Shown here piece after piece: positions 1 to 11,791 of a stretch of 64,000 nucleotides of DNA; position 1 is the first letter of the stretch; the number at the start of each line of letters is the position of its first letter. The notes under the pieces were generated by a model. The model had not been told where the DNA came from. It was given only the letters and a program-made list of their open reading frames with translations, and ran no database searches. The stretch lies in assembly GCA_902608115.1 (NCBI GenBank), contig CACLMT010000005.1:1-64000 (forward strand), read 5' to 3'. This DNA comes from an uncultured SAR86 cluster bacterium. Lineage in GTDB: Bacteria; Pseudomonadota; Gammaproteobacteria; Magnimaribacterales; D2472. The position numbers and the translations under genes were made by a program.

Positions 1-1
1 A

Positions 2-1753
2 AAAATTGGGGTTACTGAGGTGGTCCTTAGGGATGCTCATCAATCTTTATTAGCTACAAGATTTAGATATAAGGACATGGAGGATTCTCTTAAGAAATTA
101 GATGATGTAGGTTTTTGGTCTGTTGAATCGTGGGGCGGGGCTATTTTTGATTCTTGCATTCGCTATTTAGGTGAAGACCCATGGGAAAGAATTAGAAAGA
201 TCAAATCAATGATGCCAAATACTCCTCAACAGATGTTATTAAGAGGTCAAAATTTACTTGGTTATAAGCATTACGCAGATGATGTTGTAGAAAAATTTGT
301 TGAATGCTCCAAAAAGAATGGTGTGGATGTTTTTAGAGTTTTTGATGCTATGAATGATCCACGAAATATGCATAAAGCTATGCAGGCTGTTATATCTATG
401 GATGGTCATGCTCAAGGAACAATTTCTTATACAACTAGTCCAGTTCATACGATAGATTCATGGCTAGATTTAGCTAAAAAACTTGAAGACATGGGTGCCC
501 ATTCTCTTGCTATTAAAGACATGGCAGGTTTGCTAAAACCTTATGTAGCATTTGAATTAGTGTCTAGATTAAAAGAGGATTTAGAGATTCCTATTCATTT
601 ACACTGTCATGCCACCACAGGAATGTCTGTTGCTACCGGAATTAAAGCTATTGAAGCTGGTTTAGACAATATTGATACCTCAGTCTCATCTATGAGTATG
701 ACTTATGGACATACGCCTACTGAAACAATGATTAGCATTCTTGATGGTACAAACAGAGAAACGGGATTAAATCTTGATAAATTAATTCCTGTTGCTAAGC
801 ATTTTCAATCAATTAGAAAAAAATATAAGTCTTTTGAAGGGTCTTTGCGAGGGGTTGATGCAAGAATTTTAGCGTCTCAGGTTCCTGGAGGTATGTTAAC
901 TAATCTTGAGAATCAACTTAAATCTCAAAACTCAATAGATAGATTTGATGAAGTGATTAAAGAAATTCCAAAAGTGAGGGAAGAATTAGGATACATTCCA
1001 TTAGTTACGCCCACTTCCCAAATTGTTGGGACTCAAGCAGTGATAAATGTTCTTTCTGGAACTAGGTATTCAACTATAACTAATGAAACAAAATCGCTTT
1101 TAAAGGGTGAATATGGTGCGACACCAGCACCAGTGGATAAGGATTTACAATTACGTGGAATTGGTGAAAGCGCTGTTATTTCTTGCAGACCTGCTGATCT
1201 ATTAGATGATAATTATAAAGATGTTAGTAATGAATTTAATAAAATAATTGAAGAGCGGAATATTAAAGTAGACATTTCTACAGAAAATATTCTTATTTAT
1301 GCTATGTTTCCTGAAATTGGAATGACATTTTTAGAAAATAAAGATAACTCAAGTTTTTTTGAATCTGAACCATCAGATATTACTCAAATATCTGATGAGT
1401 CATACGTAGTTACTGTTGATGATCAAGAGTATGCAGTCAACGTCAAAGCTAACGATTCTATTGAAATTAATGGAATGTCAAAATCTAAATCTGTTACTCC
1501 AGAACTTATAGAGAACGGAAATTCTTCTTCTAATGGGACGGTTGTGGAGGCCCCATTAGGAGGTAATATCTTTAGAATTCTTTCTAAAGAAGGAGAGAAA
1601 ATTAATCTAGATTCAGCAGTATTAATTTTAGAAGCAATGAAAATGGAAACTGAAATTAAAGCTCCTATTTCAGGCAGTATTTCAAGAATCTTTGTTAATC
1701 CTGGAAGTTCAGTACAACCTGGCGATCCACTCTTTGAGATAAACCCTTCATGA
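2..1753 (+). CDS. oadA: Oxaloacetate decarboxylase alpha subunit (5' end cut by window edge)
   Basis: Biotin-dependent carboxyltransferase subunit of the membrane Na+-pumping oxaloacetate decarboxylase; it moves CO2 from oxaloacetate to biotin. The reading frame is open from base 2, and the family's usual start lies a few residues further upstream: the codons before the in-frame GTG at base 20 already read as family sequence ([15 protein letters not shown]), so the GTG is internal and the gene is 5' partial. The LRDAHQS metal/substrate motif opens the TIM-barrel carboxyltransferase domain, HLHCHATTG carries the metal-binding histidines, a conserved carboxylase domain follows, and a C-terminal biotinyl domain has EAMKMET with the biotinylated Lys about 36 residues from the end. 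The stop overlaps oadB (ATGA), so the two are translationally coupled. The gamma subunit would normally lie upstream, outside the window. Confidence 0.95.
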   Translation, partial: KIGVTEVVLRDAHQSLLATRFRYKDMEDSLKKLDDVGFWSVESWGGAIFDSCIRYLGEDPWERIRKIKSMMPNTPQQMLLRGQNLLGYKHYADDVVEKFVECSKKNGVDVFRVFDAMNDPRNMHKAMQAVISMDGHAQGTISYTTSPVHTIDSWLDLAKKLEDMGAHSLAIKDMAGLLKPYVAFELVSRLKEDLEIPIHLHCHATTGMSVATGIKAIEAGLDNIDTSVSSMSMTYGHTPTETMISILDGTNRETGLNLDKLIPVAKHFQSIRKKYKSFEGSLRGVDARILASQVPGGMLTNLENQLKSQNSIDRFDEVIKEIPKVREELGYIPLVTPTSQIVGTQAVINVLSGTRYSTITNETKSLLKGEYGATPAPVDKDLQLRGIGESAVISCRPADLLDDNYKDVSNEFNKIIEERNIKVDISTENILIYAMFPEIGMTFLENKDNSSFFESEPSDITQISDESYVVTVDDQEYAVNVKANDSIEINGMSKSKSVTPELIENGNSSSNGTVVEAPLGGNIFRILSKEGEKINLDSAVLILEAMKMETEIKAPISGSISRIFVNPGSSVQPGDPLFEINPS

Positions 1754-3039
1754 ATTTTAATGAAATTTTCTTAAACCTAGGAATTTTTAGCGCCACTACT
1801 GGTCAATTCATAATGCTAGGAGTTGGCTTAGTAATTTTATTCTTAGCAATCAATAAAAAATTTGAGCCATTGTTATTGCTCCCAATAGGTTTTGGCGCCA
1901 TTTTAACTAATATTCCTGAGATAGGTTTGGCATTAAGCCCAATAGAAAAATTAATATATAGTGGAAATTCCAATGAATTATTTGAAGCTATATCGCTTGT
2001 ATCTCTTACTGAGATAGATCAACTTAATAGCTTTCTTAAATCAGCAACTCATTCACAAATATTATTGCTTAATGAGTACGCCCTTGAAGTAGGCTATAAG
2101 CCAGGAATCTTAAATACATTTTATCAAGTGGCTATTGGTTCAGGAGTTGCACCTTTAGTAATTTTTATGGGTGTTGGAGCAATGACAGATTTTGGTCCTA
2201 TGCTAGCAAATCCAAAAACATTAATATTAGGGGCAGCAGCACAGTTTGGAATTTTTGCCACTGTTATAGGCGCTTTGCTATTAAATAATTTTGGTTTAGT
2301 CTCATTTACTTTAAAGCAAGCTGCTGCAATAGGCATTATTGGTGGGGCAGATGGTCCAACTGCAATATATGTTTCATCAATTTTAGCCCCAGAACTATTA
2401 GGTGCTATAGCTGTTGCTGCATATTCGTATATGGCTCTAGTACCTTTAATACAGCCTCCTATTATGAAGTTGTTTACTACAAAATCTGAAAGAACAATTA
2501 GAATGACTCAACTGAGAGAAGTTTCTCAAAGAGAAAAAATTATCTTTCCAATTATTTTAGTTTTATTGGTTGGTATGCTTCTTCCAACTGCCGCCCCACT
2601 TATTGGCATGTTTTGTTTTGGAAATTTAATGCGTGAATCTTTAGTTGTAGAACGTCTCAATGAAGTTGTACAAAATTCTTTAATTAATATTGTTACTATT
2701 TTTTTAGGATTGGCAGTAGGGTCAAAATTAGCAGCTGAACAATTTTTAACAGCAGAAACACTTGGAATTTTATTATTAGGAGTTATAGCTTTTTCCATAG
2801 GCACCGCTGGCGGAATTTTGATGGCCAAGTTAATGAATATTTTTAGTACTAATAAGGTAAATCCCCTCATTGGTGCTGCCGGAGTCTCAGCAGTTCCAAT
2901 GGCGGCAAGAGTAGCAAATAAAGTAGGGCTAGAAAATGATTCACAAAATTTTCTTTTAATGCATGCTATGGGTCCTAATGTTGCAGGAGTTATAGGCTCT
3001 GCAGTTGCTGCTGGTGTGATGATTCAATTATTGAGCTGA
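1750..3039 (+). CDS. oadB: Oxaloacetate decarboxylase beta subunit, Na+ pump
   Basis: Integral membrane subunit that decarboxylates carboxybiotin and exports Na+. It is 429 residues with about ten hydrophobic segments. The signature [16 protein letters not shown] is present near residue 195, and a second conserved region near the C-terminus contains [18 protein letters not shown]. Length matches the family. It overlaps oadA by four bases (ATGA) and is followed closely by an acyltransferase gene on the same strand. Together with oadA it implies a sodium-motive force in this organism. The alternative family members, methylmalonyl-CoA and glutaconyl-CoA decarboxylase beta subunits, are less likely because of the oadA neighbour with its fused biotin domain. 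Confidence 0.95.
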   Translation: MNFNEIFLNLGIFSATTGQFIMLGVGLVILFLAINKKFEPLLLLPIGFGAILTNIPEIGLALSPIEKLIYSGNSNELFEAISLVSLTEIDQLNSFLKSATHSQILLLNEYALEVGYKPGILNTFYQVAIGSGVAPLVIFMGVGAMTDFGPMLANPKTLILGAAAQFGIFATVIGALLLNNFGLVSFTLKQAAAIGIIGGADGPTAIYVSSILAPELLGAIAVAAYSYMALVPLIQPPIMKLFTTKSERTIRMTQLREVSQREKIIFPIILVLLVGMLLPTAAPLIGMFCFGNLMRESLVVERLNEVVQNSLINIVTIFLGLAVGSKLAAEQFLTAETLGILLLGVIAFSIGTAGGILMAKLMNIFSTNKVNPLIGAAGVSAVPMAARVANKVGLENDSQNFLLMHAMGPNVAGVIGSAVAAGVMIQLLS

Positions 3040-3043
3040 TGCG

Positions 3044-4183
3044 ATGGATCAATTTTTGTCGATTAGACCTTATCAAGATCATGAAGTTGAAGATGTTCTT
3101 GAATCATTAATCAATAATTTTGATGTTTTAAAAGCCCTAATAGGCCTTCAATACCCAAAATATTTTACAAAGATTCCTTTGTTTAAATTTTATGTAAAAC
3201 AAAGACTGAAATATAAAGCGAGAAACATTAAAACAATTAACGATTATCAAGATATTTTTAAAGACTTAATGGATAGAGTTGTTGATGAATCAATTTCTAA
3301 TTTTTCAGTGAATGGAATTTCTAAGCTTGATAACGCTAATAGCTATTTATTTATTTCTAATCACAGAGATATTTCTTTGGACGCAGCTCTATTAAATTTA
3401 TCACTTTATAAATCTAATCATAAAACTTTTAATATTGCAGTTGGAAATAATCTAATGGAGGAAACGTGGGCTTCAGATCTTATGCGCTTAAATAAAAGTT
3501 TTATTATTCATAGATCTGGTGGAACAAAAAAAGAAATCTATAAAAGTCTTTTACTTGCCTCTCAGTTCATTCAGAAAACAATTTTTGAAATTAATGAATC
3601 AGTTTGGATAGCTCAAAAACAAGGCAGAGCAAAAGATGGACTTGATGAAACAGATCCAGCTTTATTAAAAATGATCCATCTCAATAAAAGGAAGTCTCAT
3701 TCAGTAGCTGAGCATTTTAATTCTTTAAATCTTGTAGCTGTTTCAATATCTTATGAATTGGATCCAAATGACCGTTTAAAAGCAATTGAGTTAAATGCCA
3801 CTGATGAAAATATAATCTATGAAAAAAAACGAAATGAGGATCTTAATAGTATTGCGAATGGTATAACAGGATTGAAAGGAAATGTTTCAATTAATCTTTC
3901 GGAGCCATTAAATTTTGAAGCAGAAGTAAATTATGATGATATAGCAGAAATAATTACAAATGTGATTATCAAAATGTATGAGTTACATCCAACAAACTAT
4001 GCTGCTGCTAGCATGCTTGGAGTTAATTATAAAAATAAATCTAAATTTTCTCTTGATGATATTAACAAATCAAAGCAGATATTAGAGAAGAGAATGAATG
4101 GTTTGGGGGAGGGCGCATGTTCTAAATTTTTAGAACAATACGCCAATCCTGTAATGCAAAAGATTAAATTAAATAAATCTTAA
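3044..4183 (+). CDS. Glycerolipid acyltransferase (PlsC-like domain)
   Basis: Probable membrane-associated acyltransferase of phospholipid or related lipid synthesis. The motif NHRDISLDA around residue 104 fits the family's NHx4D catalytic motif, and a later stretch with IIHRSGG (about residue 152) fits the arginine-bearing block II. At 379 residues it is longer than a minimal PlsC (about 240), with extra N- and C-terminal regions that I do not recognise. The ATG follows the oadB stop by four bases, which suggests co-transcription, although no functional link to oxaloacetate decarboxylase is evident. It converges with amtB, and the two stop codons overlap. The acceptor (glycerol-3-phosphate, lysophosphatidate or another) cannot be read from the sequence. 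Confidence 0.75.
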   Translation: MDQFLSIRPYQDHEVEDVLESLINNFDVLKALIGLQYPKYFTKIPLFKFYVKQRLKYKARNIKTINDYQDIFKDLMDRVVDESISNFSVNGISKLDNANSYLFISNHRDISLDAALLNLSLYKSNHKTFNIAVGNNLMEETWASDLMRLNKSFIIHRSGGTKKEIYKSLLLASQFIQKTIFEINESVWIAQKQGRAKDGLDETDPALLKMIHLNKRKSHSVAEHFNSLNLVAVSISYELDPNDRLKAIELNATDENIIYEKKRNEDLNSIANGITGLKGNVSINLSEPLNFEAEVNYDDIAEIITNVIIKMYELHPTNYAAASMLGVNYKNKSKFSLDDINKSKQILEKRMNGLGEGACSKFLEQYANPVMQKIKLNKS

Positions 4184-5469
4184 TTTTGGTAACCAGTTTC
4201 ATTATGTTCTATAAGGTCCAATCCTTCGCTTTCATCTTCTTCACCAACTCTAAGTGAAGTAATCAAAGATGTTGCCTTTATGGCAATCCACGTAAAGATC
4301 ACTGTCCATAAGACTATTACGCCAACGCCTTTCAGCTGAATTATAAATTGAGTTATTGGATTAAAATCTCCTGATGAACCGACACTTAGTATTCCTTTGG
4401 TCCCAAGAAAACTCAATAAAAGTATACCCATAATTCCGCCTACACCATGAACAGGGAATACATCTAATGAATCATCAATTTTTAAAGTTCCTTTTATAAG
4501 TTGTGTTGCATAGAAACAAACTGATCCAGCAAGAAAGCCAATCAACAATGCTCCTTGTGGTCCTACAGTTCCTGATGCTGGCGTTATGGTTGCAAGACCT
4601 GCTACCATTCCTGTTGCTATTCCAACAACAGTGGGTTTTCCAGTTTTAAACCACTCAGCAGTCATCCAAGTTAAGGCTCCAACTGCTGCACTTATATGCG
4701 TTACTAGCATAGCCATACCAGCATCAGTACCTGCAGTCCAAGCACTTCCAGCATTAAAGCCAAACCAACCAACCCACAAAAATGCCGCTCCCATTACTAC
4801 CATAGGTCTATTGTGAGGAACTAGTGAAGGTCCAGGAAAACCTTTTCTGGGTCCTAATACCATCGCAACAACTAGCGCAGCAACTCCACATGTTGCGTGA
4901 ACTACTAATCCACCAGCAAGATCAACTACACCCCAGTCAGTTAATAATCCTCCACCCCAAACCATATGGCATGCAGGAATATATACAAGGGTTAACCATA
5001 AAGCACTAAATAAGCACATTGCAGGAAATTTCATTCTTTCAGCAAATGCTCCAACCACTAATGCAGGAGTAATTATTGCAAAAGTCATTTGGAATATTAC
5101 AAACAATGACTCAGGTATTGAAGTAGCGTATCCAACCGATAATCCATCTCTAGCAACATTACTTAAGAATAATGCGTCACCATTACCGAAGAAATTTCCT
5201 TCCCCATAAAAAGATAAACTATATCCATACAGCACCCACAAAACGGAAACTATGCAAGCGATAGCAAAACATTGCATCAATACCGATAAAACATTTTTTG
5301 TTCTAACTAGACCACCGTAGAATAAGGCTAGGCCTGGTAAAGTCATTAATAAAACTAAGGCTGTGGAAGTGAGTATCCAAGCGGTATCTCCAGAATTAAT
5401 TTCTGAAGCAAATATCGCAGGCGATGATACAGTTGCAAGTAAAATTAAGCATAAATTTAATAATTTCAT
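4180..5469 (-). CDS. amtB: Ammonium transporter AmtB
   Basis: Inner-membrane ammonium channel. The 429-residue protein begins with a cleavable signal peptide ending near SSPAIFA and has eleven hydrophobic segments. The family signatures are present: the first pore histidine in ACHMVWGGGLL, the second in FPVHGVGGIMG, and GGLVVHATCGVAAL. A strong ribosome-binding site (AAGGAGAG) precedes the ATG. It is the last gene of a torF-like / glnK / amtB operon, 16 bases after glnK. Its conductance is expected to be gated by unmodified GlnK. Transcription most likely comes from the sigma-54 promoter upstream of the first gene, so expression should rise under nitrogen limitation. Confidence 0.96.
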   Translation of the reverse strand: MKLLNLCLILLATVSSPAIFASEINSGDTAWILTSTALVLLMTLPGLALFYGGLVRTKNVLSVLMQCFAIACIVSVLWVLYGYSLSFYGEGNFFGNGDALFLSNVARDGLSVGYATSIPESLFVIFQMTFAIITPALVVGAFAERMKFPAMCLFSALWLTLVYIPACHMVWGGGLLTDWGVVDLAGGLVVHATCGVAALVVAMVLGPRKGFPGPSLVPHNRPMVVMGAAFLWVGWFGFNAGSAWTAGTDAGMAMLVTHISAAVGALTWMTAEWFKTGKPTVVGIATGMVAGLATITPASGTVGPQGALLIGFLAGSVCFYATQLIKGTLKIDDSLDVFPVHGVGGIMGILLLSFLGTKGILSVGSSGDFNPITQFIIQLKGVGVIVLWTVIFTWIAIKATSLITSLRVGEEDESEGLDLIEHNETGYQN

Positions 5470-5485
5470 ATTTCTCTCCTTGTAA

Positions 5486-6443
<958 letters not shown>

Positions 6444-6483
6444 TATTTTCCCTTTCAATTAAGAATAGTTATATATTTTTATA

Positions 6484-6499
6484 TGCAATATGTGTGCCA
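6484..6499 (-). promoter_or_regulatory. Sigma-54 (RpoN) promoter for torF-like/glnK/amtB
   Basis: On the minus strand the sequence reads TGGCACACATATTGCA, which matches the sigma-54 core (TGGCAC, five bases, TTGCA). The -24 GG and -12 GC are ten bases apart, as the family requires. It sits about 40 bases upstream of the ATG of the first gene, and transcription should start near base 6473. The operon encodes nitrogen-control functions, so both site and context agree. The activator would be an NtrC-type enhancer-binding protein, which is not in this window. Confidence 0.85.
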
Positions 6500-6516
6500 A
6501 TGATAGATCTATCATT
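6499..6516. promoter_or_regulatory. Perfect 18-bp palindrome abutting the sigma-54 promoter
   Basis: AATGATAGATCTATCATT is its own reverse complement and directly adjoins the -24 element of the nitrogen promoter. It does not look like the usual NtrC box (GCAC...GTGC). It could be an operator for a dimeric regulator or the upstream half of an activator site. Function is not established. Confidence 0.5.
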
Positions 6517-6574
6517 AAAATTACAAGTATTTAAAGCCTTTTATTAATATTCAAATGTATAATTATCGATTTTA

Positions 6575-6592
6575 GGTTATAGGTTCATAACC
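6575..6592. repeat. Inverted repeat upstream of the TTG-started SDR gene
   Basis: GGTTAT and ATAACC are separated by six bases, just before the GGAGG ribosome-binding site of the SDR gene. It could be an operator or a small RNA hairpin in the leader. It lies in the divergent region shared with the nitrogen operon. Confidence 0.35.
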
Positions 6593-6608
6593 ATAGCGGA
6601 GGTTTAAA

Positions 6609-7379
6609 TTGAAATTAAAAGATAAAGTTATTGCCATTACAGGCGGTGCATCAGGATTAGGTGAGGCTTCAACAAGACATTTTTTATCTAAAGGAGCAAA
6701 GATTGTGATTTTAGATATTAATGATGATAACGCCAATGCAATTGTTGATGAATTAGGCAATGAAAATGTTAAGTATGTAAATACAAATATCATGGAAGAA
6801 CAACCTGTAATTGATGCTATGTCCTTTGTGGAAGAATCATTTGGACGACTTGATGTTGCCATTAATTGTGCTGGTACAGGATATGGAGCAAGAATTATTG
6901 GTAAGGATGCACCTCATCCATTAGATCATTTTAAATTTATTATAGATTTAAACTTAGTTGGAACTTTTAATGTTATGCGATTGGCAGCAGAGCTTATGGA
7001 TAAAAATGAACCAAATGAAGGTGGTGAGAAAGGAGTTATTATTAACACTGCATCAATTGCTGGATATGAAGGTCAAATTGGTCAATCTGCTTATAGCGCT
7101 TCAAAAGCGGGAGTGATTGGTTTAACTCTAACCGCTGCAAGAGATCTTGCTAGACACGCTATTAGAATTAATACAATTGCTCCTGGAATTTTTGATACGC
7201 CGTTAATGAAAATGGCGCCCGAGAAAATCAGAGATCCATTGCTTGAATCAACTCAATTCCCACATCGTTTTGGGGATCCCGCTGAATTTGCTTTATTAGC
7301 TGCTCATATAGTAGAAAATCCATATTTAAATGGAGAAACGATTCGTTTAGATTCAGCGATGAGAATGAAACCCAGATAA
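6609..7379 (+). CDS. Short-chain dehydrogenase, 3-hydroxyacyl-CoA dehydrogenase type 2-like
   Basis: NAD-dependent classical SDR of 256 residues. The N-terminal GGASGLGEA is the nucleotide-binding glycine motif, NCAG follows near residue 88, and the active site is a Ser (NTASIAG) plus YSASK. The motif pattern and the C-terminal [11 protein letters not shown] recall the human HSD10 / type 2 3-hydroxyacyl-CoA dehydrogenase group, which acts in beta-oxidation and branched-chain amino acid breakdown. The start is a TTG, chosen because a strong GGAGG lies six bases upstream and the fold begins immediately after it. It overlaps the next oxidoreductase gene by one base (TAATG), so they form an operon. 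Confidence 0.85.
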   Translation: MKLKDKVIAITGGASGLGEASTRHFLSKGAKIVILDINDDNANAIVDELGNENVKYVNTNIMEEQPVIDAMSFVEESFGRLDVAINCAGTGYGARIIGKDAPHPLDHFKFIIDLNLVGTFNVMRLAAELMDKNEPNEGGEKGVIINTASIAGYEGQIGQSAYSASKAGVIGLTLTAARDLARHAIRINTIAPGIFDTPLMKMAPEKIRDPLLESTQFPHRFGDPAEFALLAAHIVENPYLNGETIRLDSAMRMKPR

Positions 7380-8362
7380 TGAAATATTCAGCTTATTACG
7401 TTGAAGAAATTAACGGATCTTTTGCTGCATCAGTTAAAAAATTAGATTTAAATCGTCCACAAAATGAGTTTGTTCAAATTAAAGTTTCTCACTCTTCATT
7501 AAATTATAAAGATGCTTTATCTGCATCAGGAAATAAAGGTGTTACAAGACAATATCCCTTTGTTCCTGGTATTGATGCAGTAGGCACAGTTAATGAAAGT
7601 GCTTCTAATAAATTCTCTGAAGGTGATGAAGTTATTGTGACTGGATATGATATGGGTATGAATACACCAGGAGGATTTGGAGAGTATATTTGTGTACCTG
7701 AATCATGGGTTGTAAATAAACCAAAAAACTTATCTCCACTTGAAGTTATGTCAATTGGAACTGCAGGTTTAACTGCAGCAGCTAGTGTTTTAAAAATTAC
7801 ACAATCTTCTTCGTTGCATGAATTATCAACTCTAGTATCTGGGGCCACAGGTGGCGTGGGTTCTATTTCAGTAATGCTTTTATCCAAACTTGGTTTTGAA
7901 GTTACTGCTCTTACAGGTAAATCATCTTCAGAAAATTTTTTAACTAATATAGGTGCAACTCACATTTTAATGAGAGATGAATATTTAGATACACCTAATA
8001 AAGCCATGAATCGACCTTTGTATTCAAATGCAATAGATACTGTTGGTGGAGATATTTTAAGTAAAATGCTGCCTCAAATACATCCTCATGGAGTGGTTGC
8101 CTGTTGTGGTAATGTAGCTGGAATTGAAATTAACACAACCGTTTTTCCGTTTATATTAAGAGGTATTAGTCTTTGTGGAATTGATTCAGCAGAAGCTCCA
8201 ATAGAATTTAAATCACACCTTTGGCAAAAATTCTCAGATGAATGGAAATTAGATCTTTCTTCTATAATAAAACTAACAACAAAAGATAATTTGAATGAGG
8301 AAATTCAATTAATTCTTAAAGGTGGTCAACAAGGTAGAGTAGTATTAACTCATGAGGAATAA
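7379..8362 (+). CDS. Acrylyl-CoA reductase-type MDR oxidoreductase (AcuI/YhdH family)
   Basis: Zinc-free medium-chain NADPH-dependent reductase of 327 residues. HSSLNYKDALSASG near the N-terminus and PGIDAVGTV are typical of AcuI/YhdH, and the cofactor-binding motif SGATGGVGSISVMLL lies near residue 155. The family reduces acrylyl-CoA to propionyl-CoA, which in marine bacteria protects against acrylate from DMSP breakdown; other members have less certain substrates. It is coupled to the upstream SDR by a one-base overlap and followed two bases later by a small membrane protein gene. No other DMSP gene is in the window, so the acrylate role is inference. Confidence 0.82.
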   Translation: MKYSAYYVEEINGSFAASVKKLDLNRPQNEFVQIKVSHSSLNYKDALSASGNKGVTRQYPFVPGIDAVGTVNESASNKFSEGDEVIVTGYDMGMNTPGGFGEYICVPESWVVNKPKNLSPLEVMSIGTAGLTAAASVLKITQSSSLHELSTLVSGATGGVGSISVMLLSKLGFEVTALTGKSSSENFLTNIGATHILMRDEYLDTPNKAMNRPLYSNAIDTVGGDILSKMLPQIHPHGVVACCGNVAGIEINTTVFPFILRGISLCGIDSAEAPIEFKSHLWQKFSDEWKLDLSSIIKLTTKDNLNEEIQLILKGGQQGRVVLTHEE

Positions 8363-8364
8363 TT

Positions 8365-8496
8365 ATGTCAGATAAGTATGATGAATTTTTTGAATCTAAG
8401 GAAGCTAATGAAGATAGCAAAAGTGATGCACAAATTGCTCTGATAGTAATAATTGTTTTTGTTATTGCTGCAGTTTATTGGGTCTCTGGTCAATAA
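8365..8496 (+). CDS. 43-residue single-pass membrane protein
   Basis: A small open frame starting ATG two bases after the reductase stop, preceded by GAGGAAT as a ribosome-binding site. The product has an acidic, lysine-containing N-terminal half (MSDKYDEFFESKEANEDSKS), then one hydrophobic helix (IALIVIIVFVIAAVYWV) and a three-residue tail. The tight spacing, the ribosome-binding site and the clean amphipathic-then-hydrophobic layout support a real gene. I do not recognise the family. It converges with trxB with only two bases between them. Confidence 0.6.
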   Translation: MSDKYDEFFESKEANEDSKSDAQIALIVIIVFVIAAVYWVSGQ

Positions 8497-8498
8497 TT

Positions 8499-9434
<936 letters not shown>

Positions 9435-9500
9435 CTATGAATTATAAGATAGAGATTAAAGAAATTGTGATCTTTTATGCTTAAATAAGATATATCTCAA

Positions 9501-9506
9501 TATAAT
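9501..9506 (+). promoter_or_regulatory. Sigma-70 -10 element for ftsK
   Basis: TATAAT is a perfect -10 hexamer. The start of transcription would fall near base 9513, right before the AAAGGAG ribosome-binding site of ftsK. The -35 region is poor (TGCTTA at 17-base spacing). The position argues that ftsK translation begins at the ATC just downstream rather than at a TTG 90 bases later. Confidence 0.5.
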
Positions 9507-9526
9507 AGTACTGAAAGGAGATTAGC

Positions 9527-11791
9527 ATCGCTAAAAAATTAAAAGATTCAAATATATCCACTGTAATCCTAAAAAATGTTTTAGCATTTTTATGTCTAGG
9601 TTTAGTTCTTTATATTTTGCTTTCATTGATTTCCTATTCAGGGCTTGATCAAAGTTTATCTACATCAAGCTCAATGTCGTCATCTGTCCAGAATCTAGGT
9701 GGTCCTTTCGGCGCTTATTTATCTGATTTTCTTTTTTCAATCACTGGTTTCGGAGCATATTTAATACTACTCATTTTATCATTTGTTGCTATAAGGCAGC
9801 TTTTCTTTTATCAACCCAAGCAAGTAAGTTACAAAATAATTAAAATATGTTCCGCACTTATATTAACGGTAACTTTCTCTAGTCTTTGTGACTATTACTT
9901 TCCAGGGGATTTATTTCCACAAGACTCATCTGGAGGAGTTATTGGTGCCTTTGTTTTTACCAATCTCGCTAGTGTTTTTGGAATTGTTGGATCATTAATT
10001 TTTATTTTTATTTTCTTTTTTGCATCGATTTCTATAACTTTTTCTTTTTCGTGGTTAGGAGTATTTGATGCTGTTGTTAAATATTCGTTTATAGGCATAT
10101 CAATAGCATTTAAAAAGACATCCCAATTTTTTTCAAAGATTGTTTCGTCAATAACTTCAATCGATTTTAAGGCTACAGTTAAATCAGAAGATAAAGATGA
10201 TGAAATTAAAATTATCAAAAATTCTACTACAGATTATTCTAAAGACCCAGAAGTTAAAACTTCACCACCAACAACAACATCAACTGTTTATAAACCAAAA
10301 CAAATGCCTGTTGAAGCAGAAATGCCATCAACAGATTTATTAGATAGGGTTTTAGATGATGGTTCTTCATTAAGCGATGAAGAGTTAAATAAAGTTGCAA
10401 AGCTGCTTAAAGAAACCTTAGAAGAATTTGGTGTTGAGGCTGAAGTTGTTCAAGTTATTCCGGGCCCAGTAGTTACAAGATTTGAGATTCAACCTGCACC
10501 TGGAACCAAGGCTAGTAAAATTACAAATATTGCTCAAGATATTGCAAGATCGCTTGCAGTGATAAGCGTAAGAGTAGTTGAGGTTATTGAGGGTAAATCA
10601 GTTGTTGGAATTGAGATACCAAATACAAATCGTAAAATCGTAAGATTGACGGAAATTTTATCTTCTGATCAATTTAATCAATCTCTCTCGCCGCTTTCTT
10701 TGGCTTTGGGGCATGATATTGCTGGTAAACCAATAGTTGTAGATTTAGAAAAAATGCCACATTTATTAGTTGCTGGGACTACAGGTTCTGGTAAATCTGT
10801 TGGAATTAATGCCATGGTTTTAAGTTTATTATTTAAGTCTGATCCAAAAGATGTTCGTTTAATTATGATTGATCCAAAGATGTTAGAGCTTTCTGTTTAT
10901 GAAGGTATCCCCCATTTGTTAACTCCAGTTATTACAGATATGACGGATGCTGCAAATGGTTTGCGTTGGTGTGTAGCTGAGATGGATAGAAGATATAAAA
11001 TAATGGCTGAATTAGGCGTTAGAGGATTAGCTGCTTTTAACAAAAAAATAGCTGAAGCAAATGCATCTGGACAACCTTTTTTAGACCCCTTTAAAGAAGA
11101 TGAAGATGTTATTTTAGAAGAGCTTCCTTCAATTGTGGTAGTAGTGGATGAGTTTGCAGATATGATGATGTTGGTAGGTAAAAAGGTTGAGCATTTAATT
11201 GCAAGAATTGCTCAAAAAGCTAGAGCAGCAGGTATCCATTTAATTTTAGCGACACAAAGGCCATCAGTAGATGTTATTACTGGTCTAATTAAAGCCAATG
11301 TTCCTACACGAATTGCATTTCAAGTTTCTTCAAAAATTGATTCAAGAACAATTTTAGATCAAGGAGGAGCAGAGCAACTTCTTGGAACTGGCGATATGTT
11401 GTATTTACCAGCTGGACAGGGTACACCAGTGAGAGTTCATGGTGCTTTTGTAGGCGATGATGAAGTTCATAGAGTGGTAGAAAGTTGGAGGGAAAGAGCT
11501 GAGCCAGACTACTTAGAAGAGATTACTTCAGAGCTTCAGGATACAGGTCCGATTCCTGGCTGGTCTTCAGTTGATACAGTAAACAGTTCAAATGCAGATG
11601 ATGAATTATATGATGAAGCCGTTAATTTTGTGATTGAATCTAGGAGAGCATCTATCTCTGCAGTGCAAAGAAAATTTCGAATTGGTTATAACAGAGCTGC
11701 AAGATTAATTGAGGCTATGGAGATGGTGGGTCTTGTTTCGGAAATGAGCAGCAATGGAAGTAGGGAAGTGCTCGTACCAAAACGACAATGA
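9527..11791 (+). CDS. ftsK: DNA translocase FtsK, apparent ATC start codon
   Basis: Septum-anchored double-stranded DNA pump that clears and resolves chromosomes at division. From the proposed start it is 754 residues: four N-terminal membrane helices, a short charged linker (about 100 residues, much shorter than in E. coli), the RecA-like motor with Walker A GTTGSGKS near residue 418 and Walker [12 protein letters not shown], and a C-terminal winged-helix gamma domain ([19 protein letters not shown]) that reads KOPS sites. Between an in-frame TGA at 9512 and a TTG at 9617 there is no ATG, GTG, TTG or CTG. Starting at the TTG would cut the first membrane helix. AAAGGAG lies six bases before ATC GCT AAA AAA, which reads as a normal N-terminus. 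The stop overlaps lolA (ATGA). Confidence 0.93.
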   Translation: MAKKLKDSNISTVILKNVLAFLCLGLVLYILLSLISYSGLDQSLSTSSSMSSSVQNLGGPFGAYLSDFLFSITGFGAYLILLILSFVAIRQLFFYQPKQVSYKIIKICSALILTVTFSSLCDYYFPGDLFPQDSSGGVIGAFVFTNLASVFGIVGSLIFIFIFFFASISITFSFSWLGVFDAVVKYSFIGISIAFKKTSQFFSKIVSSITSIDFKATVKSEDKDDEIKIIKNSTTDYSKDPEVKTSPPTTTSTVYKPKQMPVEAEMPSTDLLDRVLDDGSSLSDEELNKVAKLLKETLEEFGVEAEVVQVIPGPVVTRFEIQPAPGTKASKITNIAQDIARSLAVISVRVVEVIEGKSVVGIEIPNTNRKIVRLTEILSSDQFNQSLSPLSLALGHDIAGKPIVVDLEKMPHLLVAGTTGSGKSVGINAMVLSLLFKSDPKDVRLIMIDPKMLELSVYEGIPHLLTPVITDMTDAANGLRWCVAEMDRRYKIMAELGVRGLAAFNKKIAEANASGQPFLDPFKEDEDVILEELPSIVVVVDEFADMMMLVGKKVEHLIARIAQKARAAGIHLILATQRPSVDVITGLIKANVPTRIAFQVSSKIDSRTILDQGGAEQLLGTGDMLYLPAGQGTPVRVHGAFVGDDEVHRVVESWRERAEPDYLEEITSELQDTGPIPGWSSVDTVNSSNADDELYDEAVNFVIESRRASISAVQRKFRIGYNRAARLIEAMEMVGLVSEMSSNGSREVLVPKRQ

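Noticed and set aside
2124-2870. Antisense open frames over oadB, and similar ones over many other genes
   Set aside because: They have no ribosome-binding site, no family resemblance and amino-acid content that mirrors the codon bias of the real gene on the other strand.
9617-9619. TTG as the ftsK start
   Set aside because: It would remove most of the first membrane helix that is encoded in frame upstream, and there is no ribosome-binding site before it, whereas AAAGGAG sits before the ATC at 9527.
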